The notes under the pieces are model-generated. The model had not been told where the DNA came from, searched no databases, and worked only from the letters and a program-made list of their open reading frames with translations. Both the position numbers and the translations under genes were made by a program. A DNA stretch of 64,000 bases from Ruminococcus sp. YRD2003 (GTDB lineage Bacteria > Bacillota > Clostridia > Oscillospirales > Ruminococcaceae), in contig FNZT01000012.1 of the NCBI GenBank assembly GCA_900109435.1, forward strand, positions 108,376 through 172,375, written 5' to 3'. Of the stretch, positions 47,399 through 56,213 are shown piece after piece; positions within the stretch are counted from its first letter, which is position 1, and the number at the start of each line of letters is the position of its first letter.

Positions 47399-48346
47399 AT
47401 GGGAGATAATAAAGGCGGAACAAAGATAACCATACTCGGTGCGGGAAATGTCGGCGCAACAGTCGCGTACACCCTTGCAGTAGCGGGTACGTGTACCGAT
47501 ATTGTCCTCATTGACATAAACAAGGAAAAGGCAAAGGGCGAGGCAATGGATATCCGACAGGGCGTATCCTTCGGTCAGAACGTCGAGATAAAGGACGGCA
47601 CCTACGAAGACGCCGCCGATTCCGATATCGTTGTAGTAACACTCGGACTTGCGAGAAAGCCTGGTCAGACCCGTCTCGACCTTGCACAGGCAAACGTAAA
47701 CATCATCAAGGACGTGATGCCGCAGGTAGCGAGATTTGCCCCTGACGCGATATACCTTGTTGTCAGCAACCCTGTAGATATACTTACATACGTTATATTG
47801 CAGTGTACGGAGCTCACGCCCTATCAGGTAATAGGTTCGGGCACAGCGCTCGACACCTCTCGTCTGCGTTCGAGCATCGCCGACCATCTCGGTCTCAGCC
47901 CGAACAGCGTACACGCATACGTATTCGGTGAGCACGGTGATTCCTCGTTCATTCCGTGGTCGCTCACCAACATCGCGGGAAGTCCTATGGAGGAGTACTG
48001 CGCCGAGCAGAACCACGCAGACATCGACGAAGACGAGATAATCGACGAGGTCAGAAAAGCGGGCGCGGAGGTCATCAAGCGCAAGGGCGCAACATTCTAC
48101 GCTATCGCGATGACCGTAAACAAGATATGCGATTCCATACTCCGCGACACGAATAATATCATGACGGTATCATCGCTCGTACCCAACAAGTACGGCATCA
48201 GCGACGTATGTCTGAGCCTGCCCTGCGTTATCGGCAGCAATGGCATCGGCAGGGAGGTATTCCCCAAGCTCACCGCGGAAGAGGAAGACAAGCTCCGCGA
48301 GAGTGCAAAGGCGCTCAGAAGCGTGATTGAACAGCTCGAATTCTAA
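47399..48346 (+). CDS. L-lactate/malate dehydrogenase family protein
   Basis: 315 residues. NAD is bound by GAGNVGATVAYTL; DIVVVTLGLARKPGQTRLDL is the substrate loop; SNPVDILTY and the catalytic GEHGDSSF follow. Length and GSGTALDTSRLR fit clostridial L-lactate dehydrogenases. The residue equivalent to position 102 of Bacillus LDH is Arg (ARKPG) rather than Gln (NQKPG); in this superfamily Arg at that place goes with malate/oxaloacetate. The annotation is therefore left open between the two activities. AGGAGG... upstream reads CGGAGGTAATCATC before the ATG. Regulation may involve the inverted repeat at 47250. Confidence 0.85.
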   Translation: MGDNKGGTKITILGAGNVGATVAYTLAVAGTCTDIVLIDINKEKAKGEAMDIRQGVSFGQNVEIKDGTYEDAADSDIVVVTLGLARKPGQTRLDLAQANVNIIKDVMPQVARFAPDAIYLVVSNPVDILTYVILQCTELTPYQVIGSGTALDTSRLRSSIADHLGLSPNSVHAYVFGEHGDSSFIPWSLTNIAGSPMEEYCAEQNHADIDEDEIIDEVRKAGAEVIKRKGATFYAIAMTVNKICDSILRDTNNIMTVSSLVPNKYGISDVCLSLPCVIGSNGIGREVFPKLTAEEEDKLRESAKALRSVIEQLEF

Positions 48347-48382
48347 ATGCATGGGACGGTGTCCCGCCAATTAAGAGCAAAG

Positions 48383-48405
48383 GAGCTCCCGAAAAACGGG
48401 AGCTC
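48383..48405 (+). terminator. Hairpin after the dehydrogenase gene
   Basis: GAGCTCCCG-AAAAA-CGGGAGCTC, 9-bp stem, between the dehydrogenase and hydF. No clear T-run on the plus strand. Confidence 0.6.
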
Positions 48406-48425
48406 TAACTTTAGGAGGTAGAGAT

Positions 48426-49628
48426 ATGAGCCTTAACGATACGCCGTCGGGCGAGAGGATACACATCGGCTTCTTCGGAAGGCGGAACGCGGGCAAATCC
48501 AGCCTTGTCAACGCCGTCACGGGACAGGAGCTTGCCGTCGTCTCCGACGTCAAGGGAACCACGACCGACCCCGTCTACAAGGCAATGGAGCTCCTGCCGC
48601 TCGGACCCGTCGAAATAATCGACACTCCTGGGTTCGACGATGAGGGAGCCCTCGGCGAGCTGCGCGTGAAAAAGACGCGACAGATACTCGCAAAGACCGA
48701 TATAGCGGTGCTTGTGGTCGACGGGAGCACAGGACTGACCGACTGCGATAAAGAGCTCATCACACTTTTCCGCGAGCGTGAACTCCCGTACATCATCGCC
48801 TACAACAAGTCCGACCTCACGGGCAGCGAGTTCGCGAAAGACAACGAGATATCGGTCAGCGCCGCTGAAAACAAGAACATCTTCGAGCTCAAGGAGATGA
48901 TAGGCACCCTCGCGAAGAATGCGGTCAGCGAGCGCCGCATCATCGGCGACCTGCTGAATGCGGGCGACATCGTCGTCCTCGTCACGCCGATAGACGGCTC
49001 CGCGCCGAAGGGACGCATGATACTGCCGCAGGTGCAGACCCTCCGCGACATCCTCGACGCCGACGCCATACCCGTTTTTGCCAAGGAGGGTCAGCTTGCC
49101 GATGCCCTTGCAGGACTCGCCAGACCGCCGAAAATGGTCGTCACGGACAGTCAGGTGTTCGGCATGGTGAGCAAAACAGTTCCCGCTGACATTCCGCTGA
49201 CGTCGTTTTCTATCCTCATGGCGCGGTATAAGGGCTTCCTCGACGCGGCAGTCAGGGGAGCGGCTAAAATACGCACGCTCCGCGAAGGCGACACTGTTCT
49301 CATCTCCGAGGGCTGCACCCACCATCGTCAGTGCGGGGACATCGGCGCTGTCAAGCTCCCCGCCCTGCTGAAGAAGTACACGGGCAAGAGCCTGAACATC
49401 GAGCTTTCGAGCGGACGCGACTTCCCCGAAGAGCTCGGAAAATATGCCCTCGTCATTCACTGCGGAGGCTGTATGCTCAACGAGCGCGAGATGTCCCACA
49501 GGCAGAATACCGCGAAAGCGGCAGGCGTTCCGTTCACGAACTACGGCACGGCTATCGCGTGCATGAACGGCATTCTAAAGCGCAGCCTCGGCATTTTCCC
49601 CGACCTTGCAAAGGAGCTGAGCGAATGA
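48426..49628 (+). CDS. hydF: [FeFe]-hydrogenase maturation GTPase HydF
   Basis: 400 residues in three parts: a GTPase domain with P-loop GRRNAGKSS, switch GTTTDPV, DTPGFDD and NKSD; a dimerisation domain (about 180-260); and a C-terminal cluster domain with CTHHRQCGD and HCGGCMLN, the CxH...HCxxC ligands for the [4Fe-4S] cluster. HydF is the scaffold on which HydE and HydG build the H-cluster before transfer to hydrogenase. TTAGGAGG precedes the ATG. HydE, HydG and hydrogenase genes are not in this window. The organism is therefore expected to make hydrogen. Confidence 0.95.
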   Translation: MSLNDTPSGERIHIGFFGRRNAGKSSLVNAVTGQELAVVSDVKGTTTDPVYKAMELLPLGPVEIIDTPGFDDEGALGELRVKKTRQILAKTDIAVLVVDGSTGLTDCDKELITLFRERELPYIIAYNKSDLTGSEFAKDNEISVSAAENKNIFELKEMIGTLAKNAVSERRIIGDLLNAGDIVVLVTPIDGSAPKGRMILPQVQTLRDILDADAIPVFAKEGQLADALAGLARPPKMVVTDSQVFGMVSKTVPADIPLTSFSILMARYKGFLDAAVRGAAKIRTLREGDTVLISEGCTHHRQCGDIGAVKLPALLKKYTGKSLNIELSSGRDFPEELGKYALVIHCGGCMLNEREMSHRQNTAKAAGVPFTNYGTAIACMNGILKRSLGIFPDLAKELSE

Positions 49629-50023
49629 AGAAGCGTCTTCCTTACATCGTGTTATTTGCGGTGCTTGTGGGTGTGGAGGTGCTTATCGCGCTCACTCAGC
49701 ACGACAATTTCATTCGCTACTACGGCGGCGACATCATCGTGATGTGGGTGTTGTACTGTCTTGTACAGGCGGTGCTCGGCGGGAAAAACAACCACTATAT
49801 CGTCAACCTCGCGCTGCTTGCGTTTGCGTTCGCAGTGGAGTTCGTTCAGAAGTGGGGCTTCGCGGATAAATTCGGCATAGAGAGCCCGTTCCTGCGCACT
49901 CTCATAGGCACGAGCTTTGCGGTCGAGGACTTGTTCAGCTATGCCGCAGGCACGGCTGTAGCCTGCGCGGGAGTGTTCGTTTACAGCAGGATAGTCGGAA
50001 GCAGGGACGGTAAAAATGAATGA
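49625..50023 (+). CDS. DUF2809 family membrane protein
   Basis: 132 residues with an ATG that overlaps the hydF stop codon as ATGA, so it is coupled to hydF; a longer open frame upstream overlaps hydF in another frame and is not used. There are four hydrophobic helices, and FIRYYGGDIIVMWVLYCLVQ matches the conserved segment of DUF2809 proteins. Function unknown. Confidence 0.8.
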   Translation: MKKRLPYIVLFAVLVGVEVLIALTQHDNFIRYYGGDIIVMWVLYCLVQAVLGGKNNHYIVNLALLAFAFAVEFVQKWGFADKFGIESPFLRTLIGTSFAVEDLFSYAAGTAVACAGVFVYSRIVGSRDGKNE

Positions 50024-50082
50024 GAGAGGGGGAGGAATGCTCGGTCCGCCCCCTTTCAGTATGTAAATATGCACGGAATCGC

Positions 50083-50094
50083 GAATATATATTC
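50083..50094. promoter_or_regulatory. ArgR-type operator, copy 1
   Basis: GAATATATATTC with C and A outside, close to the ARG-box consensus TGAATAATTATTCA. Its centre is 41 bp, four helical turns, from copy 2. Confidence 0.65.
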
Positions 50095-50122
50095 ATAAAC
50101 CCGAGAATAATCCTGTGAAAAA

Positions 50123-50136
50123 TGAATATTTATTCA
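50123..50136. promoter_or_regulatory. ArgR-type operator, copy 2
   Basis: TGAATATTTATTCA, matching the ARG box in 13 of 14 positions, immediately upstream of the argG -35 element. Confidence 0.8.
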
Positions 50137-50143
50137 AAAGGGG

Positions 50144-50171
50144 TTGACAACGCAAAATAGCGGAGTATAAT
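50144..50171 (+). promoter_or_regulatory. argG promoter
   Basis: TTGACA (50144-50149), 16 nt, TATAAT (50166-50171), directly downstream of two ARG boxes; repression by ArgR with arginine is likely. Confidence 0.8.
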
Positions 50172-50229
50172 AGTATTATCACGATTTTTCACGCCGAAAC
50201 GGCGTTTTGAATTTCAGGAGGTAATTATC

Positions 50230-51462
50230 ATGGCTAAAAAAGAAGTTAAAAAGGTAGTTCTCGCTTATTCGGGCGGACTTGACACATCTATCATCATCCC
50301 GTGGCTCAAGGAAAACTACAATAACCCCGAGATAATCGCTGTTTCGGGTGACGTAGGACAGGGCACCGAGCTCGACGGACTCGAGGAGAAGGCTATCAAG
50401 ACAGGCGCTTCCAAGCTCATCATCGCCGACCTCAAGGAGGAGTTCATTCAGGACTACGTATATCCCACAGTACAGGCAGGCGCTATCTACGAGAACAGAT
50501 ATATGCTCGGCACGTCCTTTGCACGTCCGATCATTGCCAAGAGAATAGCCGAGATAGCACTCGCCGAGGGCGCAGACGCTATCTGCCACGGCTGCACAGG
50601 CAAGGGCAACGACCAGGTACGCTTCGAGCTTGCTATCAAGGCATTTGCTCCCGACATGACAATAATCGCTCCGTGGAGAGAATGGGATATCAAGTCCCGC
50701 GACCAGGAGATAGACTACGCAGAAGCTCACAACATCCCGCTCAAGATAAGCCGTGAGACAAACTACTCCAAGGACAAGAACATCTGGCACCTCAGCCACG
50801 AGGGTCTCGACCTTGAGGACCCCGCAAACGAGCCTCAGTACGAGAAGAAGGGCTTCCTTGAAATGGGCGTATCACCTATCGACGCTCCCGACAAGCCCAC
50901 ATACATCACTATCCACTTCGAGAAGGGCATCCCCACAAAGCTCGACGGCAAGGAGCTCAACGGCGTTGAGATGGTAAGCGCTCTCAACAAGCTCGGCGGC
51001 GAGAACGGCATCGGACTTGCTGACCTCGTAGAGAACCGTCTTGTCGGCATGAAGTCCAGAGGCGTATACGAGACTCCCGGCGGCGCTATCCTCTATCACG
51101 CACACGAAGTTCTCGAGACTATCACTCTTGACAAGGAGACAGCTCGCATCAAGCAGTATCTCGGCATCAAGTTTGCTGATATCGTATACAACGGACAGTG
51201 GTTCACACCTCTCCGCGAGGCACTCAGCGCATTCGTAACAGAGACACAGAAGAACGTTACAGGTGACGTAAAGCTCAAGCTCTACAAGGGCAACATCATC
51301 AACGCAGGCGTAACATCGCCCAACACTCTCTACGATGAGGAAGTTGCTACATTCGACGAGGACGAGGTCTACAATCAGGCTGACGCGGCAGGCTTCATAA
51401 ACCTCTTCGGACTCCCGATAAAGGTAAAGGCAAAGCTCGACCAGAAGAGAAACAACAAGTAA
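50230..51462 (+). CDS. argG: Argininosuccinate synthase
   Basis: 410 residues, the usual length. The ATP PP-loop is [22 protein letters not shown] is the conserved citrulline/ATP site and [22 protein letters not shown] the next family segment. The enzyme joins citrulline and aspartate with ATP to form argininosuccinate. CAGGAGG stands before the ATG. First gene of an arginine gene region that continues to argF at 61672. Confidence 0.97.
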   Translation: MAKKEVKKVVLAYSGGLDTSIIIPWLKENYNNPEIIAVSGDVGQGTELDGLEEKAIKTGASKLIIADLKEEFIQDYVYPTVQAGAIYENRYMLGTSFARPIIAKRIAEIALAEGADAICHGCTGKGNDQVRFELAIKAFAPDMTIIAPWREWDIKSRDQEIDYAEAHNIPLKISRETNYSKDKNIWHLSHEGLDLEDPANEPQYEKKGFLEMGVSPIDAPDKPTYITIHFEKGIPTKLDGKELNGVEMVSALNKLGGENGIGLADLVENRLVGMKSRGVYETPGGAILYHAHEVLETITLDKETARIKQYLGIKFADIVYNGQWFTPLREALSAFVTETQKNVTGDVKLKLYKGNIINAGVTSPNTLYDEEVATFDEDEVYNQADAAGFINLFGLPIKVKAKLDQKRNNK

Positions 51463-51505
51463 TAAGCCGAAACAGATATGATATAAAGGATAATTGGAGG
51501 ATCAA

Positions 51506-52591
51506 ATGAAAAAGATAATCGCTGCACTCACATTTCTCTGCGTTGCCGCATCAGCTGTAAGCTGCGGCGCAAAGGAAGACGATACCGAACTTTCAAAGCC
51601 CGATCAGCCCGCAACGGCGGCTAAGACCACCGAAGCGGAGACTGAGCCTGAAACCGAACCCGAGACCGAGACAGAGGAGCCTACGCTCTCTGCCGAGGAG
51701 ATACAGAAGATCAAGGACGAGGATATGAAATACCTCGAAAAGTTCGAGGTCAGCCTGCTTGATTACTACGTCGGCACTCCCAAGGAAGCAGGCATAGACA
51801 GTGACGACAGTGACAAGGCTACTATCCTGACTGTCGGAGTCAACTTCAATTCTACCGATCTCAAAAAGCTGGACTGGTATGACCTTATGGCGAAAGATGT
51901 AAGCCTTCATCCGAATCAGGTTTCCACTGTCTGGGGTGCAAAGGACAAAGACGGTGAACTGTGGGGGATCTACCGCTTCAGATTTGAAGGTGAATATCCT
52001 TTGGAGGATCTGAAGCTCCAGTTCTGCTATGATGATGAGTACAACGTTACACGCGATGTCGGATTCGGCACAGAGGGCGATTTCGAGACCTTCGCAGAGA
52101 ATATGTGCTGGTATGAGGATTCCGATTCAGAAGAAGCAGTGGACGGCAAGATAAAGCACCCGTACATCTACAAGATCAACGGCAGGTATTGCATCATCGA
52201 ATCCTATCACGAGACTCCCGCGTGGGGCAATGACGACAACTGCAGCTACTACGATCAGACCTACGCTATCACGCCTCTTGAGGGTGCGTTCGGACCGGTC
52301 CTTGCAGAAGGCGATGTCAAGCTTGAGGCTGAAAATGTAAAGCCGTACACATATTCCAAGCTGATAGGTCTTAAAAACAGCTATTTAGGACAGTATCTTA
52401 CCTGCTATATTTACTGTGACTGGGATGATATATCTGACTGGGATAATTTGTCTGACGAGGAGAAGATGGGCGCGCTGAATGCACAGGCTCTTATCTATAA
52501 GGTGATCCCCATGCAGAGCCAAAGCACGTATCTTATCATACACAGCGGCGAAGGCGAAGACATAAAGTATAGCTGCGCTATATCCGAATAA
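51506..52591 (+). CDS. Hypothetical lipoprotein
   Basis: 361 residues from the ATG at 51506, which has GGAGG 7 nt upstream. The lipoprotein signal ends ASAVS-CGAKED. A Thr/Glu-rich linker (EAETEPETEPETETEEPT) precedes a globular part with many aromatic and acidic residues (LGLKNSYLG- and DWDDISDWDNLSDEEKMG-like stretches). No family is recognised. It lies between argG and argH but has its own terminator; a role in arginine metabolism is not supported. Confidence 0.75.
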   Translation: MKKIIAALTFLCVAASAVSCGAKEDDTELSKPDQPATAAKTTEAETEPETEPETETEEPTLSAEEIQKIKDEDMKYLEKFEVSLLDYYVGTPKEAGIDSDDSDKATILTVGVNFNSTDLKKLDWYDLMAKDVSLHPNQVSTVWGAKDKDGELWGIYRFRFEGEYPLEDLKLQFCYDDEYNVTRDVGFGTEGDFETFAENMCWYEDSDSEEAVDGKIKHPYIYKINGRYCIIESYHETPAWGNDDNCSYYDQTYAITPLEGAFGPVLAEGDVKLEAENVKPYTYSKLIGLKNSYLGQYLTCYIYCDWDDISDWDNLSDEEKMGALNAQALIYKVIPMQSQSTYLIIHSGEGEDIKYSCAISE

Positions 52592-52596
52592 TACCG

Positions 52597-52634
52597 ACAG
52601 GCAGGGGCGAACCTCCTGCCTGTTATGATTTTTT
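52597..52634 (+). terminator. Terminator after the lipoprotein gene
   Basis: ACAGGCAGG (52597-52605) pairs with CCTGCCTGT (52615-52623), followed by TATGATTTTTT. Confidence 0.75.
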
Positions 52635-52650
52635 ACTGAGCAGGTGCGTT

Positions 52651-53094
52651 ATGGATAAATTTATGAAAATTGCTATTGCAGAGGCTCAGAAGGGCATTCG
52701 TGCAGGTCACGGCGGACCTTTCGGCTGCGTTATCGTGAAGGACGGCGAAGTCGTCGGACGCGGACACAATGAGGTAGTCAAGCGCAAGGACCCGACCTGC
52801 CACGGTGAAGTAATGGCGATACGCAACGCCTGCAAGGAGCTCGGCACATTCGACCTCTCGGGCTGCGACCTCTACACCACAGCTGCTCCGTGTCCCATGT
52901 GCAGGGGAGCTATACTGTGGGCGAATATCGGAAAGGTATATTTCGGCTGCAATGTTGATGATACCGACAGCATCGGTTTCCGCGACAAGATATTCTATGA
53001 ATCTGAGGAGGACTTCTGTGAGGAACTCGACCGCGATGCGTGCCTCGAGGTGTTCGAGGAGTACCGCAATATCAAGGAAAAACGGAATTATTGA
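52651..53094 (+). CDS. Guanine deaminase-like nucleoside/nucleobase deaminase
   Basis: 147 residues. The zinc site is HGEVMAI (His and catalytic Glu) and PCPMCRGAI (two Cys), the CDA fold. The ending DDTDSIGFRDKIFYE resembles GuaD-type guanine deaminases rather than TadA. The N-terminal MDKFMKIAIAEAQKGIRAGH is also typical. It would convert guanine to xanthine in purine salvage. The ribosome site is weak. Confidence 0.82.
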   Translation: MDKFMKIAIAEAQKGIRAGHGGPFGCVIVKDGEVVGRGHNEVVKRKDPTCHGEVMAIRNACKELGTFDLSGCDLYTTAAPCPMCRGAILWANIGKVYFGCNVDDTDSIGFRDKIFYESEEDFCEELDRDACLEVFEEYRNIKEKRNY

Positions 53095-53096
53095 AA

Positions 53097-53498
53097 GCCG
53101 TTAGCCGTTAGCTTTTTAGGAGGACGCAATGCAGGGGTTCAGAGAATTGACAGTGTGGTAAAAGTCGATAGAGCTTGTTGAGGAGGTCTATAGACTTTTA
53201 GAGAAGCTTCCTGCTAATGAGCGATTTGCAATGGCTGACCAAATAAGGCGTTCAGCTGTTTCGATACCCTCAAATATTGCAGAGGGACGAGGCAGAAATG
53301 CCGAAAAAGATTTTGTGCGGTTTTTAAAAATCGCTAACGGCTCGGCTTTTGAATTAGAGACACAATTGATTATTTGTCAACGAATCGGTTATTTGACTGA
53401 AGATGATACAACGAAAGCTTTTCAGCTTTGTGACGAGATTTGCAGAATGTTGAATTCTCTGATAAAAAAGCTAAAGGCTAACGGCTAACGGCTAATGG
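53097..53498. repeat. Inverted repeats GCCGTTAGCCGTTAGC flanking the four-helix-bundle gene
   Basis: Left GCCGTTAGCCGTTAGCTTTTT (53097-53117, first 20 bases used for comparison) is the near complement of the right AAAAAGCTAAAGGCTAACGG plus further TAACGG units (53465-53498). The stop codon of the enclosed gene lies in the right repeat. The layout is that of a small mobile cassette. Confidence 0.7.
53129..53488 (+). pseudogene. Four-helix-bundle protein (S23/IVP family), nonsense-mutated
   Basis: With AGGAGG upstream, the ATG at 53129 opens MQGFRELTVW and is stopped by TAA at 53159-53161. The same frame continues KSIELVEEVYRLLEKLP and on to ADQIRRSAVSIPSNIAEG, the family signature, ending at 53488. 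The family normally has a Gln or Glu after the Trp, so a single CAA or CAG to TAA change is the simplest cause. Internal ATG codons (53231) could restart translation but would lose the first helix. Functions in this family include 23S rRNA intervening-sequence proteins and the retroelement accessory Avd. Confidence 0.8.
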
Positions 53499-53537
53499 CT
53501 CAGCGTAATATACAAACAGAAAGGTTAGGTGCCAAAA

Positions 53538-54923
53538 ATGGCAGATATGATGTGGGCAGGAAGATTTTCAAAGCAGGTGGACGCAGGCGTCAACGCGTTC
53601 AATTCTTCCATAGCCTTTGACGGACGTATGTACCGCCACGATATAAAGGGCAGTATCGCCCACGCTACCATGCTGGGAGACTGCGGCATAATCACCAAGG
53701 AGGACAGCCTCACCATTATCGAGGGGCTGAAAGGCATCCTCGCCGACATCGACAGCGGCGCACTTGAGCTCGACCCCAACGCCGAGGACATCCATATGTT
53801 CGTCGAAGCAGAGCTGACAAAGCGGCTCGGCGACGTGGGAAAGAGGCTTCACACCTCCCGTTCAAGAAACGATCAGGTCGCAGTTGACCTGCGTCTCTAT
53901 CTCCGTGACGAGATAGCCGAGATACAGGCAATGGTGCGCGAGCTGACCGAGACGCTGATAAAGCTCGCCAAGGAGCACACCGAGACCATAATGCCGGGGT
54001 ATACGCATCTCCAGCGTGCCCAGCCGATAACTTTCGCACACCACCTTATGGCGTATGTGTGGATGCTCATGCGCGACATCGAGCGCTTACAGGACGCAGG
54101 CAGGCGAATGAACTACTGTCCTCTCGGAAGCGGAGCTCTCGCAGGCACCACCTACAAGACCAACCGTCAGCAGACCTCCGACCTGCTCGGTTTCACGGCA
54201 CCCATGCCGAACAGCCTTGACGGCGTGTCCGACCGCGACTACTGCATCGAACTCTGCTGTGCGCTGTCCCTGCTGATGACGCACCTCTCACGCTTCTCCG
54301 AGGAGATAATCCTCTGGTGCTCGTGGGAGTTCAAGTTCGTCGAGCTCGACGACGCGTTCGCTACGGGTTCGTCCATCATGCCGCAGAAGAAGAACCCCGA
54401 CATCACGGAGCTCATACGCGGCAAGACGGGCAGAGTGAACGGCGACCTCGTGACTCTGCTCACGATGATGAAGGGGCTCCCCCTTGCATACAACAAGGAT
54501 ATGCAGGAGGACAAGGAAGCCATATTCGACGCCGTTGACAACGTAAAGCTCTGCGTAAAGACCTTCACCCCCATGCTCGCGACGATGCGCGTGCTCAAGG
54601 ACAACATGAGGAACGCGGCGGCACGCGGCTTCATCAACGCCACGGACTGCGCGGACTATCTCGTCAAGAAGGGTATGCCTTTCCGTGACGCTTATAAGAT
54701 AACGGGCACGCTCGTTGCTCAGTGCATAGAAAAGGGCGTAACGCTCGAGACCCTGCCCATAACCGACTACAAGGCGATGACCGACCTCTTTGCCGAGGAC
54801 GTATACGACGCGATAAGCCTCGACACCTGCGTGCGCGAGAGAAAGTCCGAGGGCGGACCTTCCCCCGAGGAGGTCGCGAAGCAGATAGCACTCGCCGAGA
54901 AGCGCCTTGCGGAGCTCGGATAA
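53538..54923 (+). CDS. argH: Argininosuccinate lyase
   Basis: 461 residues. WAGRFSKQVD opens the protein, SRNDQVAVDLR and HLQRAQPITFAHH follow, and the signature loop is GSSIMPQKKNPDITE, whose Ser is the catalytic residue. It splits argininosuccinate to arginine and fumarate, the last step. The ATG at 53538 is preferred over the GTG at 53529 because it matches the family start; the ribosome site is poor in both. The adjoining repeat cassette separates it from argG. Confidence 0.96.
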   Translation: MADMMWAGRFSKQVDAGVNAFNSSIAFDGRMYRHDIKGSIAHATMLGDCGIITKEDSLTIIEGLKGILADIDSGALELDPNAEDIHMFVEAELTKRLGDVGKRLHTSRSRNDQVAVDLRLYLRDEIAEIQAMVRELTETLIKLAKEHTETIMPGYTHLQRAQPITFAHHLMAYVWMLMRDIERLQDAGRRMNYCPLGSGALAGTTYKTNRQQTSDLLGFTAPMPNSLDGVSDRDYCIELCCALSLLMTHLSRFSEEIILWCSWEFKFVELDDAFATGSSIMPQKKNPDITELIRGKTGRVNGDLVTLLTMMKGLPLAYNKDMQEDKEAIFDAVDNVKLCVKTFTPMLATMRVLKDNMRNAAARGFINATDCADYLVKKGMPFRDAYKITGTLVAQCIEKGVTLETLPITDYKAMTDLFAEDVYDAISLDTCVRERKSEGGPSPEEVAKQIALAEKRLAELG

Positions 54924-54926
54924 GCT

Positions 54927-55202
54927 ATGAAGAAGAAGGACTTTATCTTCACGTTCGGTCTCACCCTGCTCACGGGAGTCCTGTGGGTAGCGGGCGAGGT
55001 CGTAATGGGACTGTGGATAGCTGTTCCCTCATGGGGACACATCCTGTGGTTCGCGGGGATAGTGCTCGTCACGCTGACGATAAGCGTGGTACACTCACTG
55101 AAGGAGGACGAATACGAGGAGCACCGCGACCCCAAGCGCGAGAAATACGAGCGCAAGGTGAATAAACGGAAAAGGCAGAATGCCGAAACAGCTGATGACT
55201 GA
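54927..55202 (+). CDS. Small membrane protein of unknown function
   Basis: 91 residues starting 3 nt after the argH stop. There are two hydrophobic helices (FTFGLTLLTGVLWVAGEVV and HILWFAGIVLVTLTISVVHS) and a basic, charged tail (KREKYERKVNKRKRQN). No family is recognised. It is co-transcribed with argH and argC. Confidence 0.65.
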   Translation: MKKKDFIFTFGLTLLTGVLWVAGEVVMGLWIAVPSWGHILWFAGIVLVTLTISVVHSLKEDEYEEHRDPKREKYERKVNKRKRQNAETADD

Positions 55203-55237
55203 TATCTGACAGCTTTTGATATTAGGAGGTAACAGAA

Positions 55238-56191
55238 ATGTCTGTAAAGGTTTACATAGACGGTCAGGAGGGCACTACGGGTCTCAAAATTTTAGAGAGA
55301 TTCGAGGGCAGGAACGACATCGAGATGATAAAGATAAGCGAGGAGCTCCGAAAGGACAGCACCGAGCGCGCCCGCCTCATCAACAGCGCGGACTACGTGT
55401 TCCTCTGCCTGCCCGACGACGCCTCGCGCGAGGCAGTCTCGTTCATCGACAAGGACAACGACCACGTCCGCATAATCGACGCCTCGACGGCTCACAGAAC
55501 GAATCCCGACTGGGCATACGGCTTCCCCGAGCTGTCGGCAGAGCACCGCGCGAAGATAGAGAAGTCCAACAGAGTGGCAGTCCCGGGGTGCTACGCAAGC
55601 GGCTTCAATTCGATAGTTTACCCGCTCGTGGCGAACGGTATTATCCCCGCTGATTACCCCGTATTCGCGTATGCGACCTCGGGCTACAGCGGAGCAGGCA
55701 AGAAGGCTATCGCGGTATATGAGGGCGACGACAAGCCTTACGAGTTCAACAGTCCCCGCCAGTATGCTCTCTCACAGGCGCACAAGCACCTTCCCGAGAT
55801 GCAGAAGATATCGGGACTTACCTACAAGCCGATGTTCAACCCCATGGTCTGCGACTATTTCAGCGGCATGGTGGTGAGCGTGCCTATACAGACGAGAACG
55901 CTCCCGAAGGCGTTCACACCCGCGCAGATACACGAGATGTACGCCAAGCACTATGCGGGCGCGAAACTCGTAGAGGTAATGCCTCTTATGAGCGCGGACG
56001 AGCAGAAGAGCTTCTTCCTCGCGTCGAACACACTCAGCGGACAGAACAAGCTTCAGGTATTCGTATTCGGCAGCGACGAGCAGATACTTCTCTGCGCGCG
56101 CCTCGACAACCTCGGCAAGGGAGCGAGCGGCGCGGCTGTTCAGTGCCTGAACATTATGATGGGTATAGACGAGACAACAGGTCTCGTATGA
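55238..56191 (+). CDS. argC: N-acetyl-gamma-glutamyl-phosphate reductase, type 2
   Basis: 317 residues. DGQEGTTGLKILER is the N-terminal nucleotide loop of the shorter type-2 ArgC rather than the GASGYxG of type 1. The catalytic Cys is in VPGCYASGFN; SGYSGAGKKAI follows. It reduces acetylglutamyl phosphate to the semialdehyde. TAGGAGG precedes the ATG. Confidence 0.94.
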   Translation: MSVKVYIDGQEGTTGLKILERFEGRNDIEMIKISEELRKDSTERARLINSADYVFLCLPDDASREAVSFIDKDNDHVRIIDASTAHRTNPDWAYGFPELSAEHRAKIEKSNRVAVPGCYASGFNSIVYPLVANGIIPADYPVFAYATSGYSGAGKKAIAVYEGDDKPYEFNSPRQYALSQAHKHLPEMQKISGLTYKPMFNPMVCDYFSGMVVSVPIQTRTLPKAFTPAQIHEMYAKHYAGAKLVEVMPLMSADEQKSFFLASNTLSGQNKLQVFVFGSDEQILLCARLDNLGKGASGAAVQCLNIMMGIDETTGLV

Positions 56192-56213
56192 TATGATACA
56201 AGGAGGTATCGGT

